Assembly: GCF_900111445.1 (NCBI RefSeq)
Contig: NZ_FOHE01000002.1
Location: 310,001 to 374,000 of the forward strand
DNA length: 64,000 nucleotides
Reading direction: 5' to 3'
Source of the DNA: Oceanobacillus limi
Lineage (GTDB): Bacteria > Bacillota > Bacilli > Bacillales > Amphibacillaceae
Shown: piece by piece, positions 1-9,816 of the stretch
Layout of the letters: each line of letters starts with the position of its first letter
How positions within the stretch are numbered: position 1 is the first letter of the stretch
Program-made: the position numbers and the translations under genes
Notes under the pieces: generated by a model
Told to the model about the DNA's origin: nothing
The model's database searches: none
What the model saw: only the letters and a program-made list of their open reading frames with translations

Positions 1-241
1 TTTTTTCCAGTGCCTCAATTACTTTAGGAAATAGTGTATTATGAGCACCGGATAGTGAAGAAAGTCCAATAACATCTACATCTTCTTGTATAGCTGCTTG
101 AGCAATTTGTACTGGTGATTGACGAAGCCCCGTATAAATGACCTCCATTCCATGGTCTCTTAAGGCTTGCGCAATAACTAATGCCCCTCGATCATGCCCG
201 TCTAGACCTGGCTTTGCAATTAATACGCGTATTTTCCCCAT
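1..241 (-). CDS. mcmA2: Methylmalonyl-CoA mutase, small (cobalamin-binding) subunit, partial
   Basis: The N-terminal 80 residues are in the window; the C-terminus lies beyond the left edge. It begins [19 protein letters not shown], which carries the B12-binding DxHxxG motif (DGHDRG; its His is the lower axial cobalt ligand), followed by the usual V-I-G-L-S-S-L segment of this Rossmann-like domain. The ATG is preceded by AAGGAG. It follows the catalytic subunit gene by 27 bp, so the two are surely cotranscribed. Here the B12 domain is a separate polypeptide, as in archaeal and several Bacillaceae mutases, instead of being fused. Function follows from the family and the neighbour. Confidence 0.93.
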   Translation of the reverse strand, partial: MGKIRVLIAKPGLDGHDRGALVIAQALRDHGMEVIYTGLRQSPVQIAQAAIQEDVDVIGLSSLSGAHNTLFPKVIEALEK

Positions 242-268
242 CTCTCTCTCTCCTTATCTATTAAAGTG

Positions 269-1912
269 TTAGCCAATATATTCCCCGAACTCATCCCGCA
301 AGACATTACAAATTTCACCAATAGTTGCATACGCTTTCACTGATTCTAAAATAAAAGGGATCAGATTCTGTTCATCTGTTTTGGCTGCAGATCTGAGTGC
401 TTCTAATGATTGATTTACGGCATTTTCATTTCTGTCATTACGTATCTGCTGAATGAAGTTTATTTGTTCCCTTTCCAGTGCTTCATCCACTTTTAATAAA
501 TCTGGATTGACTTCTTCATCCAATGTATATTTATTTAACCCAACGATAATTTCTTCTTCATTTTCAATTCGTTTCTGTGTTTCATATGCATTATGTTGAA
601 TCTCACGTTGCATATACCCTTCTTCTACAGCTTGAACGGCACCACCGATTTCTTTAATACGATCGAGATATTTATTTACCTCTTCCTCCATTTGGTCCGT
701 AAGCTCTTCCACGAAATACGATCCCCCTAATGGATCAATCGTATCTGCTACTCCACTTTCATTCGCAATAATTTGTTGTGTTCGTAATGCTATTCGAGCA
801 GAATCCTCTGTTGGTAAAGATAATGCCTCATCACGAGAGTTCGTATGGAGGCTCTGAGTCCCTCCCATTACGGAAGCGAGCGCTTGCAAAGTTACACGCA
901 CAATATTATTATCTGGTTGTTGCGCGGTTAATGTAGAACCACCTGTTTGGGTGTGAAATCTCAACTTCCAACTTTTTGGATTTTTAGCCTTATAATGTTC
1001 TTTCATTATCTTGGCCCATACCCTTCTTGCGGCCCTAAATTTCGCCACCTCTTCAAAGAAATTATTGTGAGCATTAAAGAAAAAAGCTAATCTAGGAGCA
1101 AAATCATCAACCTCAAGCCCCGATTCAATTGCTGCATCCACATAGGCCATTCCGTTCGCTATCGTAAACGCAGCCTCCTGCACAGCGGTTGAACCAGCTT
1201 CTCGGATATGGTATCCCGAAATACTAATCGTGTTAAATTTAGGAACGTTTTGCTGACAATAAGCAAAAATATCTGTAATCAGTCGCATCGAAGCTTTTGG
1301 TGGATAAATATACGTACCTCTAGCAATATATTCCTTTAGAATGTCATTTTGAATCGTACCAGTTAATTTCTCAATAGGAACCCCTTGCTTTTCTCCGACT
1401 GCGATATACATGCATAGAAGGACTGAAGCTGGTGCATTAATTGTCATCGAAGTACTAACCTCATCTAAAGGAATTTGGTCAAATAATTTTTCCATATCAT
1501 GTAATGAATCAATAGCTACCCCTACTTTTCCAACTTCACCTTCAGACATTGGATCATCAGAGTCATAACCAATCTGTGTCGGAAGATCAAATGCTACGGA
1601 TAAACCAGTTTGTCCTTGTTCTAGCAAATATCTAAATCGTTTATTCGTCTCCTGTGCTGAACCAAAACCAGCATACTGACGCATTGTCCAAAAACGACTC
1701 CGATACATGGTCGGCTGTATACCACGAGTATATGGATATTCCCCAGGGTATCCTAGTTTTTTCTCATAATCTAAATCACGAGAATCATATATTCTCTCCA
1801 CTTCTATATGAGAAGAGGTAGTAAATGTATTCTTCCGCTCAGGAAAGCGCTTTATTGTCGATTCTACAGAGTCTAGCCATTTTTGTTTTGGCCTCGTATA
1901 TTTTTCATCCAT
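269..1912 (-). CDS. mcmA1: Methylmalonyl-CoA mutase, large (catalytic) subunit
   Basis: Catalytic TIM-barrel subunit (547 aa) that interconverts methylmalonyl-CoA and succinyl-CoA using adenosylcobalamin bound to the small subunit encoded downstream. Family motifs are clear: [38 protein letters not shown] and the TQSLHTN stretch. The two positions that separate this enzyme from isobutyryl-CoA mutase (Tyr89/Arg207 in the Propionibacterium enzyme, Phe/Gln in isobutyryl-CoA mutase) are Tyr80 and Arg198 here, so methylmalonyl-CoA is the likely substrate. I chose the internal ATG at 1912 because GGAG lies 8 bp before it; the in-frame ATG at 1933 has no ribosome site. It would link propionyl-CoA from Val/Ile breakdown (bkd operon nearby) to the TCA cycle. 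Confidence 0.93.
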   Translation of the reverse strand: MDEKYTRPKQKWLDSVESTIKRFPERKNTFTTSSHIEVERIYDSRDLDYEKKLGYPGEYPYTRGIQPTMYRSRFWTMRQYAGFGSAQETNKRFRYLLEQGQTGLSVAFDLPTQIGYDSDDPMSEGEVGKVGVAIDSLHDMEKLFDQIPLDEVSTSMTINAPASVLLCMYIAVGEKQGVPIEKLTGTIQNDILKEYIARGTYIYPPKASMRLITDIFAYCQQNVPKFNTISISGYHIREAGSTAVQEAAFTIANGMAYVDAAIESGLEVDDFAPRLAFFFNAHNNFFEEVAKFRAARRVWAKIMKEHYKAKNPKSWKLRFHTQTGGSTLTAQQPDNNIVRVTLQALASVMGGTQSLHTNSRDEALSLPTEDSARIALRTQQIIANESGVADTIDPLGGSYFVEELTDQMEEEVNKYLDRIKEIGGAVQAVEEGYMQREIQHNAYETQKRIENEEEIIVGLNKYTLDEEVNPDLLKVDEALEREQINFIQQIRNDRNENAVNQSLEALRSAAKTDEQNLIPFILESVKAYATIGEICNVLRDEFGEYIG

Positions 1913-2055
1913 ATTCTCATCTCCACTTCGCATTATAATTGGTGTAAAATTATGAATTTACTCTATCTCTATTTTTAAATATTTTTTTATACTTGTCCAA
2001 TATTAATTTTAACGTTAAAATACAAATAGCAATGGGATAATAAGGAGGACGTAAA

Positions 2056-2193
2056 ATGGCTACAAAACAATCTAGTACACCAGCACCACGAAAGAAATCA
2101 AAACGAGAGCGTAGAGTGAAAATTATCGTTTGGATCATGATAATATCCATGCTTCTTTCCTCACTCACTGCAGGATTAGTGATGTTTTTATAA
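2056..2193 (+). CDS. prli42: Stressosome-associated membrane miniprotein Prli42
   Basis: A 45-residue protein, MATKQSSTPAPRKKSKRERR followed by one membrane helix (about residues 22-45: VKIIVWIMIISMLLSS and so on). The ATG has a strong AAGGAGG 8 bp upstream and a terminator follows. A basic N-terminus plus a single C-terminal helix with this M-I-S-M-L-L-S-S pattern matches Prli42, described in Listeria as the membrane anchor of the stressosome and conserved in Firmicutes. It is transcribed opposite to both neighbours. Assignment is by sequence resemblance from memory; the stressosome role here is inferred. Confidence 0.75.
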   Translation: MATKQSSTPAPRKKSKRERRVKIIVWIMIISMLLSSLTAGLVMFL

Positions 2194-2218
2194 TAGTCAA
2201 AAAATAGCACGTATAATC

Positions 2219-2256
2219 AAAGACTGGGCTTTTATGTAGTCCCAGTCTTTTTCGTA
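2219..2256. terminator. Bidirectional terminator between prli42 and yqjA
   Basis: Ten-base stem AAAGACTGGG / CCCAGTCTTT around a 12-nt loop, with T-rich sequence following on the plus strand and an A-rich flank. It serves prli42 and overlaps the end of convergent yqjA. Confidence 0.85.
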
Positions 2257-3215
2257 TTCTTTTTTACAATGTCACTCTTTTTATATCGCTTTTTAATTAG
2301 TAAATAATTTTCGATCTCGATAAGGAGCCGAAACATATTTGCTCTTGTTTCAAATTCATCTCTGGTTTTTGGTAATTCAAATTGATTAAACTCTTTTTTC
2401 AGTTCATCCAATTCCTCTAGATAAAGTGCTGCTGTATTCCCGGGATGAACAACATCCGCTAACTTTTCAAAAAAAGTAGCAATTTGCAATGATATTTTAT
2501 CAGTTTTCGGTAATTTTGACACGAGTGGCAACATTTTCCTCAGTAATTCTAGCTGTTTGGAACGCATGATAAAATAATCATAATACGGATGTTTTGATCG
2601 TAACATATGATTTTCCCTATCTAATACAACTAAATTGCTGGCTTTATCTAATAATTCCTCAGACTTTGCAATTTCTTTTCCATCCCAATCTGTATTCTGA
2701 TCTTTTATGTATAGCGCAATTTCCTGCAAAATAACTTGAAAGCAATGTTCTAGTTTTTCTTGTTTTTCTTTTAATTCCTTATCGAAGCTCGGCATGTATA
2801 GGTTAACTAATAACCCAACTCCTAAACCAATAACAATAACTAAATATTGTTCAAGTAAAAATGACATTGTGATGGATCCAGTACTATACAGATTGAGCGT
2901 AATAACCGAGCTTGTGGCAATCCCTGGTGTCACGTTTAACCAAACAGTTGTAGGTATAAATAAAATGAGCATGACACCTAGGACGATTGGGTTATACCCA
3001 ATAAACTCAAAAAAGAAAAAAGAATAAATACTTGCAACAACACACGCTAAAAACCGATGCCATGCACTTAAAACAGAACGTTTCCTTGAAGGCTGTATGC
3101 TTAATATTGTTAAGATCCCCGCAGAAATAAAGTTACTAATACCAAAAAATTGAGCAAGTAAGACCGCGATAGGAGTTCCAATTGCTGTCTTGATTGTACG
3201 GTAGCCTATTTTCAC
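2232..3215 (-). CDS. yqjA: YqjA-type membrane protein (aromatic acid exporter / DUF939 family)
   Basis: About 327 aa. The N-terminal half has four to five hydrophobic helices, beginning near residue 15 and ending in the GLGVGLLVNLYMP segment. The C-terminal half is a charged, helical soluble domain. This layout and the opening GYRTIKTAIGT are typical of the YqjA/FUSC-like family; transport of aromatic acids is a family-level prediction only. I start at GTG 3215, which has AAGGAG 10 bp upstream and puts GYRTIKTA near the N-terminus as in relatives; a longer GTG start at 3254 lacks a ribosome site. Position next to brxB matches B. subtilis. Confidence 0.85.
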   Translation of the reverse strand: MKIGYRTIKTAIGTPIAVLLAQFFGISNFISAGILTILSIQPSRKRSVLSAWHRFLACVVASIYSFFFFEFIGYNPIVLGVMLILFIPTTVWLNVTPGIATSSVITLNLYSTGSITMSFLLEQYLVIVIGLGVGLLVNLYMPSFDKELKEKQEKLEHCFQVILQEIALYIKDQNTDWDGKEIAKSEELLDKASNLVVLDRENHMLRSKHPYYDYFIMRSKQLELLRKMLPLVSKLPKTDKISLQIATFFEKLADVVHPGNTAALYLEELDELKKEFNQFELPKTRDEFETRANMFRLLIEIENYLLIKKRYKKSDIVKKNTKKTGTT

Positions 3216-3284
3216 GAATAACATACTCCTTATATTTCTTAGAAAACTTGGCACTTACCAAGCCTATAAAGTTTTCCGCGCTGC

Positions 3285-3319
3285 GAAAAAATAAGGCTGA
3301 CCCAAAAGAGGCAGCCTCA
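3285..3319 (-). terminator. Terminator after brxB
   Basis: On the minus strand, AGGCTG and CAGCCT pair around a 12-nt loop and are followed by TATTTTTT. It lies just downstream of brxB. Confidence 0.75.
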
Positions 3320-3332
3320 TCTATGTGTATTA

Positions 3333-3764
3333 TTATACTTCCTGACAATGTTTATCAAACATTTGTTGGAGCTTCTCCATAACATCCATGGCACTATGTC
3401 CTTCAATATCATGGCGTTCAAGCATTGTCACAATTTTACCATCCTTTAACAACGCAAAAGATGGAGATGAAGGCGGAAATCCTTCAAAATATTCACGTGC
3501 TTTTTCCGTTGCTTCCCGATCTTGACCTGCAAATACCGTAACTAAATGGTCAGGACGTTTATCATAATGGATGGAATTTGCTGCAGCAGGACGAGCAACC
3601 CCTCCAGCACATCCACAAGTAGAATTAACCATTACTAATGTTGTTCCTTCACGTTGTAGCGCTGCATCTACCTCTTCTGGTTCTCTCAGCTCTTGATACC
3701 CAGCTTCTGTTATATCTTTACGAGCTGCATCTACAACATCATTCATAAACATGTTAAAATCCAT
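3333..3764 (-). CDS. brxB: Bacilliredoxin BrxB (YqiW)
   Basis: 143-aa thioredoxin-fold protein of the YphP/YqiW (UPF0403) family with the diagnostic CGC active site in [15 protein letters not shown] (Cys about 50-52). Bacilliredoxins remove bacillithiol from S-bacillithiolated proteins after oxidative stress. Length is that of the family. AGGAG lies about 10 bp before the ATG. As in B. subtilis it sits directly downstream of the bkd operon; a gap of about 90 bp and its own ribosome site allow separate expression. Identity is secure; the choice of BrxB over paralogue BrxA rests on synteny. Confidence 0.93.
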   Translation of the reverse strand: MDFNMFMNDVVDAARKDITEAGYQELREPEEVDAALQREGTTLVMVNSTCGCAGGVARPAAANSIHYDKRPDHLVTVFAGQDREATEKAREYFEGFPPSSPSFALLKDGKIVTMLERHDIEGHSAMDVMEKLQQMFDKHCQEV

Positions 3765-3854
3765 GCGATACTCATCTCCTTACAATCCTATTAATAAGCA
3801 TTACTTACTATCAAGCTTATCAATTTCAAGTATAAAATTCAATCTATATTACTT

Positions 3855-5144
3855 CTAGTAAACAGATGTTGTACCTTCATTCATATTTTCTAATATCTCT
3901 TTCACACGAGCTAAGAATTGACCACATACCAACCCATCTAAAATACGATGGTCTAGGGATAGAGATAAATTAACCATATCTCTAGCAGCAAACATATCCT
4001 TAATAATGACTGGACGTTTCACGATCGATTCTACTTGTAAGATTGCTGCCTGCGGGTAATTAATAACCCCCATGGAATGAATAGAACCAAATGAACCAGT
4101 ATTATTAACGGTAAATGTTCCACCTTGCATATCCTCGGAAGTTAACTTTCCTGTACGTGCTTTATTCGCTAATTCAGAAATATCTCTAGCAATCCCTTTA
4201 ATCGTTTTATCATCTGCATGTTTTATTACTGGAACAAATAATTCTTGATCCTTTGCTACAGCTATAGAAAGATTGATATCTTTCTTTTGTACAATTTTAT
4301 CGCCAGCCCACATGCTGTTTAATTGCGGAAATTCTTTCAAAGCTTGGGCAACTGCTTTTACAAAGAAAGCAAAGAAAGTAAGACTAAACCCTTCTTTTTG
4401 TTTAAAGTCATTTTTAATTGAATTTCGATAGGTTACCAAATCCGTTACATCTACTTCTACGGTCATCCACGCATGTGGGATTTCCGTTTTGGAACGAACC
4501 ATATTTTGAGCAATTGCTTTTCGAACACCTGTGACTGGTATCTCAACATCACCAGCTTGCGTAGCAACTGGTGGTGTTTGTACTTCCTTAGTAGGAGTCT
4601 TTGGTTTTGCTTCCACCTCAACAGATGTTGATTTCGTTTCTTTTTCAACCGTTTTGTCAGCTGGTTTCGGTGACGGCACACCACCATTAGCGATAATTTT
4701 CTCCATATCTTTTCTGGTGATTCTGCCACCTCGCCCCGTACCATCGACTTGTTCTAAGTCAATATTGTTTTCTTGAGCCATTCGTAAAACAGCCGGGGAA
4801 TATCGTTTTTTCATTGTTTGATCTTTTGTAGTTTCCTCATTAGTGTCAGTTGTATCGGTAGATTGTTTTGGCGACTCAGCCGTTTCCTCACTGCTCGAAC
4901 CACCTTCTGTATCGACATAACACATCAGTTCGCCGACTGCAATCGTATCTCCTTCTTGAGCCACTAACTCTTTGATCGTTCCCGTAAATGATGAAGGTAC
5001 TTCCGCATTTACTTTATCTGTCATTACCTCTGCGATTGGGTCGTATTTATTTACATGGTCTCCAACTTTTACTAACCAAGAACTAATCGTGCCCTCGGTA
5101 ACACTCTCACCAAGTTGGGGCATGTTTATTTTTTCAGTAGCCAT
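3855..5144 (-). CDS. bkdB: Branched-chain 2-oxo acid dehydrogenase E2 (lipoyl acyltransferase)
   Basis: Core acyltransferase (429 aa) of the complex that turns Val, Leu and Ile keto acids into acyl-CoAs. One N-terminal lipoyl domain (residues 1-80) with lipoyl Lys44 in MTDKVNAE, a Ser/Thr/Glu-rich linker, an E1/E3-binding domain (about 114-150, YSPAVLRMA...GRGGRITRKDM), a second Pro/Lys/Thr linker, and the catalytic domain ending with His399-x3-Asp403 in HRILDG. Of two adjacent ATGs I take the second, 7 bp after AAGGAGG. Last gene of the ptb-bcd-buk-lpdV-bkdAA-bkdAB-bkdB cluster. Confidence 0.96.
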   Translation of the reverse strand: MATEKINMPQLGESVTEGTISSWLVKVGDHVNKYDPIAEVMTDKVNAEVPSSFTGTIKELVAQEGDTIAVGELMCYVDTEGGSSSEETAESPKQSTDTTDTNEETTKDQTMKKRYSPAVLRMAQENNIDLEQVDGTGRGGRITRKDMEKIIANGGVPSPKPADKTVEKETKSTSVEVEAKPKTPTKEVQTPPVATQAGDVEIPVTGVRKAIAQNMVRSKTEIPHAWMTVEVDVTDLVTYRNSIKNDFKQKEGFSLTFFAFFVKAVAQALKEFPQLNSMWAGDKIVQKKDINLSIAVAKDQELFVPVIKHADDKTIKGIARDISELANKARTGKLTSEDMQGGTFTVNNTGSFGSIHSMGVINYPQAAILQVESIVKRPVIIKDMFAARDMVNLSLSLDHRILDGLVCGQFLARVKEILENMNEGTTSVY

Positions 5145-5160
5145 CATTATCCCTCCTTAC

Positions 5161-6144
5161 TTAGAATTCCGCTAAATCACGTATAGCCTTTTCTACTTTA
5201 TCTGGATTGATCATAAAGTACTTCTCCATCGTCGGAGCATATGGCATTGCTGGTACATCAGGCCCAGCAAGACGTTGAATGGGCGCATCTAGATCGAACA
5301 AGCAATTTTCGGAAATGATCGCTGCCACTTCACCAATAATGCTTCCTTCCTTATTATCTTCCGTAATTAGTAGTACTTTTCCGGTCTTTTTAGCCGCTTC
5401 AATGATCGCTTCCTGATCAAGTGGATACACCGTTCTTAAATCAAGAATATGCGCATCAATACCTTCTTCAGCCAACTTTTCCGCTGCTTGTAAGGCAAAG
5501 TGTACACAAAGACCGTAAGTGATAATGGTTACATCAGAGCCTTCACGTTTCACATCTGCTTTTCCAATTGGTAGTACGTAATCTTCCTCAGGAACCTCGC
5601 CTTTTAACAGTCGGTAGGCTCGTTTATGTTCGAAAAATAGTACAGGATCATTGTCACGAATCGCTGCTTTTAGTAAGCCTTTTACGTCATACGGTGTAGA
5701 AGGCATGACAATTTTTAGTCCCGGTTGATTTGCAAAAACTGCCTCAACAGATTGAGAATGATATAACGCACCATGAACCCCACCACCATATGGAGCACGA
5801 ATCGTAATAGGAGCATTCCAATCGTTATTCGAACGATAACGGAGCTTCGCTGCTTCGGAAATAATTTGGTTTACAGCAGGCATGATAAAATCTGCAAATT
5901 GCATTTCAGCAACTGGTCTCATTCCATACATTGCTGCACCAATACCTACACCTGCAATAGCAGACTCAGCTAATGGTGTATCAAGAACACGATACTCTCC
6001 AAACTCGTCGTATAAGCCGTCAGTTGCTCGGAAAACTCCACCTTTTTTTCCAACATCTTCACCTAGAACAAATACTTTTTCATCACGTTGCATTTCCTCT
6101 TTCAATGCCGCTGTTACAGCTTGGATATATGACATTACTGGCAT
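5161..6144 (-). CDS. bkdAB: Branched-chain 2-oxo acid dehydrogenase E1 beta subunit
   Basis: 327-aa beta subunit of the thiamine diphosphate-dependent decarboxylase component. It has the pyrimidine-binding fold with GEDVGKKGGVF near residue 28, the APYGGGVHG loop and the C-terminal transketolase domain (ITYGLCVHFALQAAEKL). Ribosome site GGAGGGG is 7 bp before the ATG. It follows bkdAA by 14 bp and precedes bkdB by 16 bp, typical operon spacing. Products are isobutyryl-, isovaleryl- and 2-methylbutyryl-CoA, which also prime branched-chain fatty acids. Confidence 0.96.
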   Translation of the reverse strand: MPVMSYIQAVTAALKEEMQRDEKVFVLGEDVGKKGGVFRATDGLYDEFGEYRVLDTPLAESAIAGVGIGAAMYGMRPVAEMQFADFIMPAVNQIISEAAKLRYRSNNDWNAPITIRAPYGGGVHGALYHSQSVEAVFANQPGLKIVMPSTPYDVKGLLKAAIRDNDPVLFFEHKRAYRLLKGEVPEEDYVLPIGKADVKREGSDVTIITYGLCVHFALQAAEKLAEEGIDAHILDLRTVYPLDQEAIIEAAKKTGKVLLITEDNKEGSIIGEVAAIISENCLFDLDAPIQRLAGPDVPAMPYAPTMEKYFMINPDKVEKAIRDLAEF

Positions 6145-6158
6145 AACTAATCCCCTCC

Positions 6159-7151
6159 CTACTCTTCATAAACGTATTTTAACGCAGATTCTGCTTCTGC
6201 ATATGGCGCATTTTCAGCATAATCCGTTGCTTCGTTAACAATACGATTTATTTCATCATTAATCTCAGTTTCTAATTCATCATTAAGAATACCCGCTTCT
6301 TGTAAATAAGTAGCAAAAGTAAAGATCGAGTCTTTTTTCTTCGCTTCATCAACTTCCTCTTTATTTCGATACGTACGATCATCATCATCGCTAGAGTGAG
6401 CTGTTAGTCGGTAGGAAACAGCCTCTATTAAAGTCGGCCCTTCACCATTTACCGCACGATCACGAGCTTCTTTTACTGCTTCATATACTGCTAATGGATC
6501 ATTTCCATCCACCGTAAAGCCAGGCATACCATATCCAATGGCACGATCGGAAACCTTTTCAGCTGCTATTTGCTTTTCAATAGGAACGGAGATTGCATAT
6601 TTGTTATTCTCCACCATTGTAATAACTGGTAATTTATGAACACCCGCAAAGTTTAGCCCTTCATGAAAATCCCCTTGGTTTGACGATCCTTCACCCAATG
6701 TTACGAACGAAACGAAATCTTTCTTCTCCATCCTAGCTGCTAAAGCAACTCCAACAGCATGTGGAACTTGTGTTGTAACTGGCGAAGAACCAGATAGAAT
6801 GCGGTTTTTCTTTTGACCAAAATGACTTGGCATTTGTCGTCCTCCGGAGTTCGGATCCTCTGCTTTAGCAAAAGCAGAAAGCATTAAATCTTTAGCAGTC
6901 ATTCCAAAAGCAAGAACAACCCCCATATCACGATAATATGGAGCTACATAATCCTCTGATCTGTTTAAAGCGAAAGATGCTCCGACCTGTGCAGCTTCTT
7001 GTCCCTGACAGGATATAACAAACGGAATTTTACCTGCCCTGTTTAATAGCCACATTCTTTCATCAATTTTTCTAGCTAATAACATCGTCTTATACATTTC
7101 AATAACCTGTTCATTCGATAAACCTAATGACTCATGACGTTTTGTAGACAT
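6159..7151 (-). CDS. bkdAA: Branched-chain 2-oxo acid dehydrogenase E1 alpha subunit
   Basis: 330-aa alpha subunit carrying the thiamine diphosphate motif, seen as LGEGSSNQGDFHEGLNF...VENNKYA (the G-[DE]-G...NN pattern). The phosphorylation-loop-like segment SYRLTAHSSDDDDRTYR is also conserved. Start ATG has GGGAGGG upstream. Sits between lpdV (39-bp gap) and bkdAB in the operon. Confidence 0.96.
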   Translation of the reverse strand: MSTKRHESLGLSNEQVIEMYKTMLLARKIDERMWLLNRAGKIPFVISCQGQEAAQVGASFALNRSEDYVAPYYRDMGVVLAFGMTAKDLMLSAFAKAEDPNSGGRQMPSHFGQKKNRILSGSSPVTTQVPHAVGVALAARMEKKDFVSFVTLGEGSSNQGDFHEGLNFAGVHKLPVITMVENNKYAISVPIEKQIAAEKVSDRAIGYGMPGFTVDGNDPLAVYEAVKEARDRAVNGEGPTLIEAVSYRLTAHSSDDDDRTYRNKEEVDEAKKKDSIFTFATYLQEAGILNDELETEINDEINRIVNEATDYAENAPYAEAESALKYVYEE

Positions 7152-7190
7152 AAATAAGTCCCTCCCTTAATCATTTAGAAATTTTTACTC

Positions 7191-8612
7191 CTAACCATGA
7201 ATTTGCAGACCATCCACAGCCAATGCTGCTTCTCCCATTATCTCGGAAAGAGTTGGATGTGGGTGAACACTTTGAGAAATTTCCCACGGAGTTGCGTCAA
7301 GAACCTTTGCAAGACCAGCCTCTGAAATCATATCAGTAACATGTGGTCCTACCATATGTACCCCTAGCAAATCCTCTGTCTTTTTATCCGAAATGATTTT
7401 CACAAATCCATCTGACTCACCATGTACTAACGCTTTTCCAATCGCTTTAAAAGGAAACGTACCAACAACAATATCAAATCCTTTTTCTTTCGCTTGCTTT
7501 TCTGTCAACCCTACACTTGCAACTTCTGGATTGGAATAGATACAGCTAGGAATGTTATCATAATTAATTGGTTCAGGATTATGGTTTGCCATATGCTCAA
7601 CAGCAATTATTCCTTCATGTGATGCGACATGAGCTAATTGCATTCCACCTATTACATCGCCAATTGCATAGATATGAGATTCTTTCGTTTGATAAAATGA
7701 ATTGGTTTGAATAAACCCTTTTTCAATCTCTATATCGGTGTTTTCAATCCCAATATTATTGGTATTGGCTTCCCTTCCAACGGAAACAAGCATTTTCTCA
7801 GCTTGGAATGTTTTGGAATTACCATTTATATCTGCTTCAATTGAAATGCCATTATCGATTTCCAACGTTTCAGGAAGCACCTTTGCACCCTTCACAAAAG
7901 TAATTCCTTTCTTTTTTAACAGCTTCTCAACTTCTTTCGCTACCATTTCATCTTCAGTAGGAAGAATTTGCTCCAAGAACTCTACTACCGTTACTTCTAC
8001 ACCAAAATCGGCTAACATAGAAGCCCATTCAATTCCTATGACTCCGCCCCCCACAATTACAATGGAAGCAGGTAATTGTTCCATTTCTAATGCTTCGTCG
8101 GAACTCATTACATAGGTACCATCAATCTCTAATCCAGGTAATGATTTTGGTCTGGAACCTGTTGCAATTAAAACATTTTTAGGAACAATCATTGTATTTT
8201 CCTCTCCATTCTCATATTCAATGGAAATCGTCCCTGGCATTGGAGAGAATATACTAGGACCAAGAATTCTTCCATAGCCCTCAAATACATCAATTTTCCC
8301 TTTTTTCATCAGACCTTGTACTCCCTGGTGTAACGTATTGATCACAGAGCTTTTTCGTTCCTGTACCTTTGAAAAATTCAATGACACGCCTTCTAACTCA
8401 ACACCAAATTGATCTGCTTCTTTCGACTGCTTAAAAACCTCAGCACTACGTAGTAATGCTTTCGATGGAATACATCCTTTGTGTAAGCATGTACCACCAA
8501 GCTTACCTTTTTCTACTACAGCTACATTCATTCCTAGTTGAGAAGCACGTATTGCTGCTACATAGCCTCCTGTACCTCCACCTAGTACCACTAAATCATA
8601 TTCCTTTGTCAT
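7191..8612 (-). CDS. lpdV: Dihydrolipoamide dehydrogenase (E3) of the branched-chain complex
   Basis: 473-aa flavoprotein disulfide reductase that reoxidises the lipoyl group of BkdB. FAD-binding [13 protein letters not shown] at the N-terminus, redox-active pair in [16 protein letters not shown]-binding [12 protein letters not shown] and the C-terminal His-Glu region [13 protein letters not shown]. Ribosome site AAAGGAG lies 8 bp before ATG. The ATG overlaps the stop codon of upstream buk (ATGA), so the two are translationally coupled. Operon location marks it as the bkd-specific E3. Confidence 0.96.
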   Translation of the reverse strand: MTKEYDLVVLGGGTGGYVAAIRASQLGMNVAVVEKGKLGGTCLHKGCIPSKALLRSAEVFKQSKEADQFGVELEGVSLNFSKVQERKSSVINTLHQGVQGLMKKGKIDVFEGYGRILGPSIFSPMPGTISIEYENGEENTMIVPKNVLIATGSRPKSLPGLEIDGTYVMSSDEALEMEQLPASIVIVGGGVIGIEWASMLADFGVEVTVVEFLEQILPTEDEMVAKEVEKLLKKKGITFVKGAKVLPETLEIDNGISIEADINGNSKTFQAEKMLVSVGREANTNNIGIENTDIEIEKGFIQTNSFYQTKESHIYAIGDVIGGMQLAHVASHEGIIAVEHMANHNPEPINYDNIPSCIYSNPEVASVGLTEKQAKEKGFDIVVGTFPFKAIGKALVHGESDGFVKIISDKKTEDLLGVHMVGPHVTDMISEAGLAKVLDATPWEISQSVHPHPTLSEIMGEAALAVDGLQIHG

Positions 8613-9712
8613 ATCGTCAGCTCCTTTCCATCTGTTCTTGGATAAACCTTAGGAATTTCCTCATCTCTCAATACCCTTAATGCCCCTTCTGCAAGAGCTT
8701 GTAATTCATCCTCTCCGGGATATACTAATATATCAGCGATCCAATCGATGTGAGTTGAGATCATATCAATAAAAGTCTTCCCATAGGCCAAACCGCCAGT
8801 AAGGACAATAGCATCTACCTTGCCAGATAATACGGCACTCATGGAACCTATTTCTTTTGCAATTTGATAAGCCATAGCTTCATAAACAAGCCTTGCCTCT
8901 TGGTCACCACTTGCAATTTTTTCTTCTACATCCCTAGCATCATTTGTTTGTAAATATGCCATTAATCCACCATTACCGACTAATTTTTTCATGACTTCAT
9001 CTCGATAGTATTGCCCAGAAAAACAAAGCGCTACTAAATCACCTGCTGGAACTGTTCCGGCACGTTCAGGAGAGAAAGGACCATCACCATGCAATCCGTT
9101 GTTCACATCAACTACTCTACCGTTTTGATGTGCTCCAACTGTAATCCCCCCGCCCATATGAGTAACAATTAGTCTCATATCCTCATATGATCTACCCATA
9201 TCCTTTGCAGCCTTCCTAGCAACCGCCTTTTGATTTAATGCATGAAAAATGCTTTTTCTAGGTATTTCAGGAACTCCAGAAAACCGGGCTATTTCGTCTA
9301 ATTCATCGACAACAACTGGATCAACAATATATGCTGGAATGTTCAATCCACTTGCAATCTCATGAGCAATAATTCCACCTAAATTCGAAGCATGCTCACC
9401 ATTATACCCGATACGCAAATCATGAAGCATTGTATCATTTACTTTGTACGTTCCACCTTCAATTGGGCGAAGTAAACCACCGCGGGCACAGATTGCATGA
9501 AACTTAGAGACGTTAATTCCCTCATGGTCAAGTTGCTCTAGAATAACTTGTTTCCTAAAATCATATTGATCAATTATATGATCAAATCTTGCTATTTCCT
9601 TTGTTTCATGTCTAATTGTTTTCTCAAAAATACATATATTGTCATCAAACACACCGATTTTCGTTGAAGTAGATCCTGGGTTTATGACTAAAATGCGATA
9701 CTGTAGTTGCAC
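8609..9712 (-). CDS. buk: Butyrate kinase
   Basis: 367-aa acetate/butyrate kinase-family enzyme (ASKHA fold): N-terminal phosphate loop [12 protein letters not shown], adenosine region [11 protein letters not shown] near residue 320. It forms ATP from acyl phosphates made by Ptb, probably acting on isobutyryl- and isovaleryl-phosphate. Start is GTG at 9712 with GGAGG 9 bp upstream. The gene order ptb-bcd-buk is kept, but a ~550-bp repeat element lies between bcd and buk, so read-through from the sigma-54 promoter must cross it or a local promoter is needed; I see no strong promoter just upstream. Confidence 0.94.
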   Translation of the reverse strand: MQLQYRILVINPGSTSTKIGVFDDNICIFEKTIRHETKEIARFDHIIDQYDFRKQVILEQLDHEGINVSKFHAICARGGLLRPIEGGTYKVNDTMLHDLRIGYNGEHASNLGGIIAHEIASGLNIPAYIVDPVVVDELDEIARFSGVPEIPRKSIFHALNQKAVARKAAKDMGRSYEDMRLIVTHMGGGITVGAHQNGRVVDVNNGLHGDGPFSPERAGTVPAGDLVALCFSGQYYRDEVMKKLVGNGGLMAYLQTNDARDVEEKIASGDQEARLVYEAMAYQIAKEIGSMSAVLSGKVDAIVLTGGLAYGKTFIDMISTHIDWIADILVYPGEDELQALAEGALRVLRDEEIPKVYPRTDGKELTI

Positions 9713-9816
9713 AATAGTTGACCTCCGTTAGTAAAGTAAAGCTATCATTCCAGCGCTAAACTTGCGCTGAACAAGATGTCGACAGGTGTTAATTAGATTC
9801 ATTTCGTATTGACTAA

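Noticed and set aside
1950-2210. 86-residue minus-strand frame
   Set aside because: It is antisense to the Prli42 gene, which has a strong ribosome site, a membrane helix and a terminator; this frame has none.
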